Below, piece after piece: positions 18,838 through 26,111 of a stretch of DNA of 26,111 nt. A model generated the notes under the pieces. That model saw nothing but the letters and a program-made list of their open reading frames with translations. It did no database searches and was not told the DNA's origin. The position numbers and the translations under genes are program-made. Numbering within the stretch: the stretch's first letter is position 1; every line of letters starts with the position of its first letter. This stretch comes from Apostichopus parvimensis (lineage: Eukaryota > Echinodermata > Holothuroidea > Aspidochirotida > Stichopodidae). The DNA is taken from the NCBI GenBank assembly GCA_000934455.1, contig KN883719.1, positions 70,229 to 96,339 on the forward strand, written 5' to 3'.

Positions 18838-20075
18838 CACTAATCGTCAACGATACGGTCAGTGTCAGTCAGGCACCCATCTTTCGCGACTGCACTTTTG
18901 TTCCGAACTTTTTGCGATACATTTGGACCTTATGGGGCAAAGTTTTTGCTTATGTTGATGGCACTTTTAAACATCCGTAGATTAGCATTGAGTGTTTTAA
19001 TGGTATACCATAGAGATTCTCCCAACGACGTAGCCAGGAATTTGAAAGGGGAGCACTTTTTGCGACTGATATGGGGTAGGGGTCTAAGGGGAGGGGTGTC
19101 CCCCTCCCCTTTGAGATATTTTTGAACAATTGAAGGTCCTTAGATGCGATCTGGTGCAATTTGTTGCCAGTTTCATCATTATCATATGATATCATATTAC
19201 TAGCAGATTTTGTTTCCTGTTTGAATTCTTTTACATGTTCTTTTACATAATATATCAGAAAGACAAACATAGTGCTCTTTTACAATTTTTCCAGAAGGAT
19301 GATTCGTGTTTATTGTCCAATGTCTGGACTTTAATACATTTGACGAACTTAACTGATGGACAATATAAACTTTCATATTTTGTAAGACAGCCAGATTTGC
19401 AGTGGCCTAAAAAAAATATCGTTATCGCCGTGTATTAGCAGTGTAATAATTATTTATAGGAAGTGCGTATCACGTACGATTGCTAGCTTAGCTTCATAAC
19501 ATGCTGTTCGTGCAACAACTTAGGAAGAATCATAGAAAGGATGAGAACGAACGTTGTCGACGTTGTTGTGCATACGGTTCGTGACACTCCATCGAGTGAG
19601 GTTAGGTAGATACGGTATGTATTTTATTACGCAGTGGCCAACTGTAGGTTTGAAATAGGCTATAGGCTAAATTTAGCTAATTGCATCTGCCAAACTAAGT
19701 AAGTAGTTGAATCAGTAGGCCTGAATGTTATTACGATTATAATCGAGTTAACGGAGCTGACGAGTATTCAAGATCAAAAGAGCACTGACAAAATACCATG
19801 CTAAAAAACAAGTATATCCTGAACTTACTTGAAGCTAGCGAACAGGGTTGACCCACCCAATAGCAAAATTAATACATAAATTATCAGAACTGAAGCTGGC
19901 GAACGTTGTATTTATTTTAGAGTATTCAAAATCATACGAAGTTTTGTATGGTGGAGTATAAGGATCGCGAGATACAATTTCTCAATGTGACGAGGAAAAC
20001 GTGGTAAATATGACTGATTAAAGGTCAATTTTGATCGAAAATTTTATGTCACTCACAAATTACAAGAACATGTAT

Positions 20076-20195
20076 GAAAATAAGAGTGCGACAGTCAGAA
20101 AAATTAGAGTGCGACAGTCGGAAATTCCGAATTGAAGCTGGCGACAGTCGGAAATTCCGACAGTCGGAAATTCTGACTGTCGCACTCAAATTTTC
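20076..20195. repeat. Subterminal hairpin and CGGAAATTCCG repeat array in the hAT element
   Basis: Arms 20076-20100 and 20171-20195 are inverted copies over 25 bp with two mismatches (core GAGTGCGACAGTCAGAA, 17 bp perfect). The loop carries a direct repeat of GCGACAGTCGGAAATTCCGA (20111-20130 and 20141-20160) plus a partial third copy; each contains the palindrome CGGAAATTCCG. Such subterminal repeats are known transposase-binding sites in hAT elements; that role is inferred here. Confidence 0.85.
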
Positions 20196-20265
20196 CAACT
20201 ATCGTCATTTTGACCAAGATTGGGGGGTGAGACACCCCCCAACACCCCCTCTAGCGACGTCCCTG

Positions 20266-20273
20266 CCCCACCC
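20266..20273. repeat. 8-bp target-site duplication, right (CCCCACCC)
   Basis: Exact partner of 18713-18720, immediately after the CCCTG end of the hAT element. Confidence 0.85.
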
Positions 20274-20549
20274 TCGTGTTTTGTACTAGTAGTCGTGGTA
20301 AGTTGAGTCTCGTCTATTCGACATGCTCAGTGATTAACCTCCGCCACGTCACGATCTTGCGCAAGGTTTATTGCTTCCTCGAAATTGGTAATGTTAAACA
20401 CTAGATCCGTTGACAGAAACAATAAACCTTGATACTAGAGTAAACGCGACAGGACGTGTTCACTAAAATGAGCAAAACACAAGCAAATTTCCGAAGAAAG
20501 ATGATGCTGACAACACACCACTGAGTGTCTTCTGGTAAATTGCTATTAC

Positions 20550-20576
20550 CCAATTTTATACACTACTGTGACGTCA
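20550..20576 (+). promoter_or_regulatory. Candidate clathrin light chain core promoter with a perfect CRE
   Basis: A CCAAT (20550-20554) runs into a TTTTATA-type AT box (20554-20560), followed by TGACGTCA (20569-20576), the full palindromic CREB/ATF site, 64 bp upstream of the ATG. The transcription start is not visible from sequence. Confidence 0.4.
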
Positions 20577-20640
20577 TACGATTGATTTCAGGGGTCGTAC
20601 ATTTTCAGCTCATTATACGCCCATAATCCAGTTGTCCAAC

Positions 20641-20824
20641 ATGGCCGATTTCGGTGAATTCGAGAACACAAACGCTGAAAATGCTGCCCCAGCCGCAGAA
20701 GAAGTCGACCCAGCCGCTGAATTTCTTGCAAGGGAACAAGATCAATTAGCTGGGATCGAGGACGACAATGTAGGGGGTGATTCAACACCAGCAGACACTG
20801 AAAACGATTTCCTCGGCGGCGAAG
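20641..20824 (+). CDS. Clathrin light chain exon 1
   Basis: Encodes MADFGEFENT through DFLGGE plus one base (phase 1), including the conserved EEVDPAAEFLAREQDQLAGI block. Donor GAAG|GTATAT. Confidence 0.96.
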
Positions 20825-23800
20825 GTATATATTAATGTGTAGAGGTGTATAGAGCAATTCCGCGACAACTCAGCCTGGAGGCAAAATGCGCCCTTTCATC
20901 GATTTGAAGTGTCAGAAATGGTCGAACCTATTCGCGTGGATAGCAAAAAAACACGCACAGAGACATTTCTAGTCGCCTGAGAAAGAAATCATAATGTTGC
21001 CTACATGAACTAGCCTAGGCCTCGGCTGTATGACTAGCATGTAGCTGGATAGGTAACACAAACTTAACTAGTCATGACCATTACCAATACCAAGATATAA
21101 AGTTTCTAACCTTCCATAGCAAATACTTTGTATGTCACTTATTCCAAAGTTTTAGCGAAATCACAGTTTGGTTCCCTATCCAGCTACAGTAGTCCTAGTA
21201 ATACCGTTGTAGGCTGCTGTATTTATACAGCAGCCAATGTGTTACCCGCAAACGAATGGTGTTACAAAATACAACTTACAGTATTGTTAGTTTGCTGCCC
21301 ACCATTCTCAGTGATACTATTAAAGGAATTTTTTAGTGAAAAATGGGATCCAGTCCTTCCGGTCATATATATATTTTTTTCTTTGAATTGCCCTTAGCAT
21401 TGCCCTGTGATGAATTTCTGTGATAGAGTGCTTGAAATGTTGGCCTGTCCTGCCAGAAAATGTGAATCTAACACTGACTTACGTCAAGACCAGACGTCAG
21501 TGCGGCACAGTGGTCAGACTCGATCAGATCTCTCTTAGCTTGGCCTTGTTACGCAGGAATGTGTACAGACTTTGTGTACGGCTATGAATACAAAAGATCT
21601 CACTCTAAGCTTGGCCTTGATACAATACACAGGAATGTGTATGTACAGACTTCACCTACGGCTGTGATTCCAAAATCTCTCAAATAACAAATATCTGAAC
21701 AACATATTATAAAGAAGAATTATTTGGAATTCTGGCACGTTTTAAGTCTCCAAAAGATTGCTAACTTGCAATTTCACCAAGAAATTACCATTTAAATCGC
21801 TAAATACTTTCAGAAATTTAAACTTTCCTCGCTTCAGTGTAGCTTGCTAATGATAGCGTCCCTGCAGCCCCCGAAGCAAAGTGCCGAGATGACGTCACAG
21901 TCGCTCATCATTATCCACTGTTTATATATAGATATATTACATTAAGTTGGAAGAAGGTTAAAAAATTCACTTACTAGGAGATCCTCAACTTTGTAATTTT
22001 ACATCTTTTTCCCATTTATAGATAAACCCACAGGCGACCTTGTAGATGAATTCGGTGGTGCAGGAGATCCAATCCAGGTAAGAGTACAGTAATTATCGAG
22101 AACTTTCGTTTTCAAAATTGTCCAGAGAATTAGGAGGTGTGTATAACATGTCCATGTTTTAACTCCTCACCACTTAGGAGACATCAGGGGGCTTTGGATT
22201 GATCTCACCCCTGTATCTGTCCCTCTTCTGAAAAATTGGGGACTTTGTGGGTCTAGTGGAGTTGAAACTAAAATCATTTGCCTCAAGGTTAGGTAAAGAA
22301 TGAAGAGACTGAAATTCTAGTACCCTTACCCTCACCCCTATAAAACACACAATTAAACATGACAAGAGGGAACCTTTTTTCTCCCATGTAAACTATGTTA
22401 TGACTACATCCAGTTGTGTTCTTTTTTATCACCAGGGCGATGACTTTCCTCAGACTAACGGACCTAGCGATTCTTACTCTGCCATCTCAAGCATTGATAG
22501 ATCAGAGAATGAACCAGAAAAAATTAAAATATGGAGAGAAGAACAAGTCGAAATGTTGGATAAGAAAGGTCCGCCTGCTTTTCTGAACTTTTATGTAGCT
22601 CTTGTTAGTTAAGATTATGACAGTATCTCTAGTTTACTCTTATTGTTGATAGTTATGTTTATAGTTTTTATTGTCTGATCTATTTAATTTCATTGTTATG
22701 TTCTGTTATTAAGTTTTAAGTTTCTTTCATTTATAAAAGCACTTTGAGATTACTTTTAGAAAAAGTACTATATAAATGTAACTGAATAATTAATTTAAAG
22801 AGATCTCCCAAATTTGCATAAATTTGACAAAGTTGTTGCATCAGTGGTTCCTTTGCAAGTGATAATGACAGTGTGACAATGTGATTATTGTCTGATCTAT
22901 TTAATTTCATTATTATTTTCTGTTATTAACTTTTGAAGTTTCTTTTATTTATAAAGTACTTTGAGATTACTTTATAGAAAAAGTGCTATATAAATGTAAT
23001 TGAATGATTAATAATAATACTAATAATTTGAACAGATTTAACATCTTGCATAAATTTGACAAAGTTTGTGCATCAGTCAGTGGTTCGTTTGCAAATGATA
23101 ATGACAGCTGTATTAGATTTAACATTAATAGGATGTTTATGAAAGCAAATTATGTGAGATCAAAAGTTAAGTTTTGTTCAGAGAGACAAATGACCACCTA
23201 GTCCATTTAAAAGGGAGTTATGTGACAATTAGAGGTTTAAAGGAGTCCGATGCATATCTCACAAAGTTTTCAAAAATTTGACTGAAAGTTGGTTGGTCTA
23301 TCAGTTGGTGGAACAGCTGTTATTGCTTTTTTTATTTGTTGCTCAATTGCTTTGTGGTTTGTCAACATTGGAAAAGAGATTTCAAGGGTGTCAAGGAAAA
23401 GGGTAACCGATGTATTTAAATTGTTCTGAAAGAGCAGTTGAATCATGAATGCATTGCCAATGGTTTCAATTTGAAAAAAAAAGGGTTGACAGAAATGTTT
23501 AAAGATGTAAAAACTGTTTCCTACAAAGCCTAATGCACTGAATATTTGTTAATGTTGTATTTTTTGTTGTCATGAAAATGCATTGCTTTGTTTGCTTAGA
23601 TACTTTTTATCATTTTACTATAATACGTGTGTAGAATGTGAGGAATATTCATATCATACCATACGTACACATTTGCCCAAGAACACGACTCTTGAAGGTA
23701 ATTATCCAAATTATAGCAATTGTCCTTTCATCACTTACCGAATTCTTAAAATGTGCTTGACCATCTTCAACTTTGTCAGATTCTCAGATCATATGTTAGT

Positions 23801-25220
23801 TTTAAGATAGTCTTTGATATGCAGGCATGAATACCGAGGATGATATGGAAATTGTTGCTCTTCCTCCAAGGGGGGTGGGGGAGGCCCTGTTTGGCGGGTC
23901 GTATACATGATAGACTAATGCGACACATTACCTGTAAATGTTTACCTCACAATGTGATTCTTGAATGCTTGCACTCAACCCACCAATTTCCCACATTAAT
24001 GTGAATTGAGTAGTAAGCTGCTTCCTCCACACAAGCTCTTGGACAGTGATTGAGAAATAACATTGGCTGGTCTTTTTTCTTGTTAGATGAAGAATCACAG
24101 AACCTCCAAGAATCATGGAGAAAACAAGCGCAGAAGGAACTCGACGACTGGTATAACCGCGAGGCAGACCAACTGACGAAGAGTAAAGCATCAAATAGGT
24201 GAGATGACGTGACAATATTGATCACAGAATGAATTATAACCAAGAGAGCTTCAAAACTGAACATTCGGGTCTGAGCCCCCCCCCCCCACCAGTCACTCAA
24301 AATAAAGGTCCCAAGTGCTATTTTGAAATAATTTAGTTTTGTCAAGTCTCAGACTTGAGGAGCCGACTTAATAGGTTATCCAACTCCTTTCATCAATGAG
24401 CTACAAATGTATGAAGGAGTCAATTCACGTTACTGAAAGTAGTTATCTTTTAACCTGAACCTTACGGTACTGTTGTCATATTTTAGTGGTATGTAACAAA
24501 TATGAATGCAAATTTGAAAACTTGTAAATGTGATGACTCTAAAATTTAATGTTAGATGAACCGAAATGAGTACAACAACTCTAGTGTTTTTGTGTGTAAG
24601 TCAAAGGTCATTTGGGGTTAGCAGAGGTCAAAGTCTGACCATCTTGCAAACACATTTAAGTCCAACTGTGAAGTTTCGTCGACTATAGACTAGGGGTGTA
24701 AACTTTACCTCGGTTAGCACAAGAGTCCTATTGTTTTTCTGTAGAGGTTCAAGGTTTATCTGAGATCCGAGAGAACATGTATATGAAATTCTCTTAAACA
24801 GATCCACATGAGTGCAAGAAACCTAGCTGGTCAGTTGAATTTGACGGTGTTACATTAAAGATTCTCATTTGAAGTGTTGCAAGAGAAATCACTTAGCCGT
24901 TTGGTGTTCTGGTCATCTTAAATTTTATTGAACACAAATATACTGCAGAAACTGAGATCATGTTTGCCAAATCTGATCAATTTTTAAACAAAAATGAGGT
25001 CTGTGACCAACTCTCTTCTCTCCCTCTCTCTTGCTCCCATCACAGAGCTGCCGAAGAGGCATTTATAAAGGAACGAGACGAGGAGACGCCGGGACAGGAA
25101 TGGGAACGGATCGCCAGGCTCTGCGATTTCAACCCAAAGAATAACAAAAATACAAAAGACGTGACTCGTCTCCGTTCCATACTCCTCCACTTAAAGCAGT
25201 CGGGTCTGCAGCGGGCCTAG
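20641..25220 (+). CDS. Clathrin light chain, 5 coding exons, 219 aa
   Basis: Joining 20641-20824, 22022-22077, 22436-22568, 24087-24198 and 25046-25220 gives 660 nt (219 codons plus stop) with GT-AG introns and matching phases. The protein has the conserved N-terminal block EEVDPAAEFLAREQ (residues 20-33) and AGIEDD, a Gly/acidic linker, TNGPSDSYSAISSIDR (about 87-102), the heavy-chain-binding helix from EPEKIKIWREEQ to KSKASNRAAEEAF (about 106-168), and the C-terminal PGQEWERIARLCDFNP block. It coats clathrin triskelia by binding the heavy chain and regulates lattice assembly and links to actin adaptors. The length equals the usual invertebrate length. The ATG (CAACATGG) is preferred over an in-frame TTG three codons upstream. 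Confidence 0.97.
21526..21676. repeat. Tandem duplication, about 71-80 bp unit, in clathrin light chain intron 1
   Basis: AGATCT...CTTAGCTTGGCCTTG, CAGGAATGTGT, ACAGACTT and TACGGCTATGA-like blocks occur in order at about 21526-21594 and again at about 21595-21676. Confidence 0.8.
21890..21897. promoter_or_regulatory. Second perfect CRE (TGACGTCA), intron 1
   Basis: An exact CREB/ATF palindrome in clathrin light chain intron 1, identical to the one 64 bp upstream of the ATG. It could be an intronic regulatory site or chance. Confidence 0.3.
22022..22077 (+). CDS. Clathrin light chain exon 2
   Basis: A 56-nt exon, phase 1 in and 0 out, encoding (D)KPTGDLVDEFGGAGDPIQ, an acidic Gly-rich linker of low conservation. 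Acceptor TTTATAG|ATAAAC, donor CCAG|GTAAGA. Skipping it would shift the frame. Confidence 0.85.
22436..22568 (+). CDS. Clathrin light chain exon 3
   Basis: Encodes GDDFPQTNGPSDSYSAISSI, then DRSENEPEKIKIWREEQVEM and LDKK plus one base. The join to exon 4 gives WREEQ...ELDDW spacing equal to human CLTA (34 residues), so the boundary is secure. The donor is AAAG|GTCCGC, much weaker than the other donors of this gene. Confidence 0.93.
22670..23107. repeat. LINE/SINE-tail-like sequence in tandem, clathrin light chain intron 3
   Basis: Two copies (about 22670-22871 and 22887-23107) share ATTGTCTGATCTATTTAATT, CTTTGAGATTACTTT, AGTACTATATAAATGTAA and GATAATGACAG. The block CTTTGAGATTAC...CTATATAAATGTAA followed by AT-rich short repeats resembles the 3' tails of CR1/L2-type LINEs and dependent SINEs. 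Family assignment is by resemblance only. Confidence 0.6.
24087..24198 (+). CDS. Clathrin light chain exon 4
   Basis: Encodes (D)EESQNLQESWRKQAQKELDD, then WYNREADQLTKSKASN(R), the second half of the heavy-chain-binding coiled coil. Acceptor TTGTTAG|ATGAAG, donor AATAG|GTGAGA. The exon 4/5 junction (R|AAEEAF) is where vertebrate neuronal inserts are spliced in. Confidence 0.95.
24271..24290. repeat. Poly-C tract in clathrin light chain intron 4
   Basis: A run of about 13 C in GAGCCCCC...CCACCAG. The rest of intron 4 (24199-25045) shows nothing I recognise and no neuronal-type cassette exon. Confidence 0.7.
25046..25220 (+). CDS. Clathrin light chain exon 5 (C-terminus and stop)
   Basis: Acceptor CCATCACAG|AGCTGCC follows a CT-rich tract. 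It encodes AAEEAFIKERDEETPGQEWE, then RIARLCDFNPKNNKNTKDVT and RLRSILLHLKQSGLQRA, ending at TAG 25218-25220. GQEWERIARLCDFNP is the most conserved light chain block. Confidence 0.97.
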
Positions 25221-26111
25221 TTTTCTTTCTTTCCTTTTTCACATTTAGTCTATCCATTTACAAACCTCAATCCATTCCCCCTCCTCCTCCTAAACTTTAC
25301 TCAGTGGATGTGGTCAGGCCTGGTTCTCATACCAGGTCGTCGTAGAGAGAATTTATATGAACCGGTGAAAGAGTTGCCCCTCGTGACAGTCGGAATGGTG
25401 AATTTTTGTCTGGGTGTATGTGTACATGGTATTGGGTGGCAAGAGTAAAATGATTTTGTAATTTAACTTGGAAGTTTGAACAGACCAAAAAAATGAAAGG
25501 GGAGAATCAATAGATATGTCGATGAATAAGACATCCCCGATACCGACGGTTCGGATAAAAAGGACTAACAGAAGTGTATTAGCGAAACGTGAAAAATTAC
25601 GTACTGCAGTAATGCATTAATGATGTCGCTATTAAGGGAACGAGGGACGTGGAGTTGACAATCCCATACAAATGTGTAAGGTTGGCGGGCCTGTTTAACA
25701 AGATTCAATTAACTGGAGTGCCATCATCTTATTTCAAGATTTTCAAATCTTGTGAAAGTGTTTCTTAAGGATACAATGAACTGTTACATTTATCTCAGTT
25801 TGTTTACTCTTTTTGCTGGACCGAAGTAATGTCATGAAAGCGGCTCATTTTAAGCCCTGCTCAAAAATGTCAAAATATAAGAAATCTTTTACTTGCTTTA
25901 GCACTCCATGATCATGTTTCATTTGGTTTAAATTGGTTTCAATTTACAAAAGATATGGAAATGTGTAGCAACCTTTGTATAGTTGTAAATAGCCTAACAC
26001 ATAATGCATGTTATCTTCATAGTGGTTAGGTTACTTTGCTTTGATTGTTTTGACATTCAGGTGGCCAGCCAGACATCCTGCATTAGGTCGGATTGTCCGG
26101 CAATTCAGTGC
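25221..26111 (+). other. Clathrin light chain 3' UTR / flank, no further gene seen
   Basis: No open frame with recognisable features. I find no AATAAA in this stretch, so the poly(A) site uses a variant hexamer (AATAAG near 25525 is one candidate) or lies beyond the window. A Pumilio-type element TGTAAATA occurs at 25985-25992. Confidence 0.55.

Larger units (their letters stand above)
18721..20265. mobile_element. Non-autonomous hAT DNA transposon, 1,545 bp
   Basis: The left end CAGGGACGTAGCTA faces the right end TAGCGACGTCCCTG (13 of 14 inverted matches), and a TTGGGGGG block is shared a little further in. An exact 8-bp duplication, CCCCACCC, flanks it. CAG...CTG termini and 8-bp duplications fit hAT. 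No transposase ORF is visible; the longest frames are under 110 codons. A second terminus-like block at 19024 (AACGACGTAGCCAGGAATTT) and a hairpin array at 20076-20195 suggest a composite interior. It occupies more than half of the TBCEL-clathrin intergenic region. Confidence 0.82.

Noticed and set aside
20659..20730. Disrupted EED motif (EEVD) in the clathrin light chain N-terminus
   Set aside because: EEVDPAAEFLAREQ is the normal invertebrate form (Drosophila has the same block), so it is not unusual.
24199..25045. Neuronal-type cassette exon between clathrin light chain exons 4 and 5
   Set aside because: I looked for a phase-2 exon resembling the vertebrate insert and found none with matching phase and splice sites.

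Overview
The window is intron-rich, AT-rich animal DNA. Short coding exons with GT-AG introns are scattered among SINE, hAT, MITE and minisatellite repeats, and one run of 50 Ns marks an assembly gap. Both complete genes resemble their vertebrate counterparts (for example TNGPSDSYSAISSIDR in the clathrin light chain), while the light chain N-terminus has the invertebrate form EEVDPAAEFLAREQ. A deuterostome invertebrate such as an echinoderm or hemichordate is my best guess; the sequence does not fix the species.

Layout. (1) 1-312, minus: first coding exon of a multi-pass membrane protein resembling the SLC16/MFS family; the rest lies left of the window. (2) 313-6360: about 6 kb without a recognisable gene, holding a 199-bp MITE (1981-2179), microsatellites and a 78-bp tandem repeat. 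(3) 6974-17852, minus: a complete nine-exon gene for tubulin-specific chaperone cofactor E-like protein (TBCEL), predicted at 549 aa. It has an N-terminal LRR region and a C-terminal ubiquitin-like region, and an extra stretch of about 125 residues inside the LRR region. Its introns hold two tRNA-derived SINE copies and several tandem repeats. The gap at 12682-12731 is flanked by two apparently identical 1,820-bp sequences, so exon 5 appears twice; this is almost certainly a false duplication from unmerged contig ends. (4) 17853-20640: divergent intergenic region between the two genes, more than half of it a 1,545-bp non-autonomous hAT element (18721-20265) with an exact 8-bp target-site duplication. 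(5) 20641-25220, plus: a complete five-exon clathrin light chain gene encoding 219 aa, followed by 3' UTR or flank to the window end.

TBCEL and clathrin light chain are transcribed head to head, so they may share regulatory DNA. TBCEL proteins act on tubulin stability and clathrin light chain acts on vesicle coats; I infer no joint pathway. The observations most worth follow-up are the SP-rich, RKLF-bearing insert in TBCEL, the hAT insertion in the divergent promoter region, the false duplication, and a SINE/minisatellite pair that forms the acceptor region of TBCEL exon 8.
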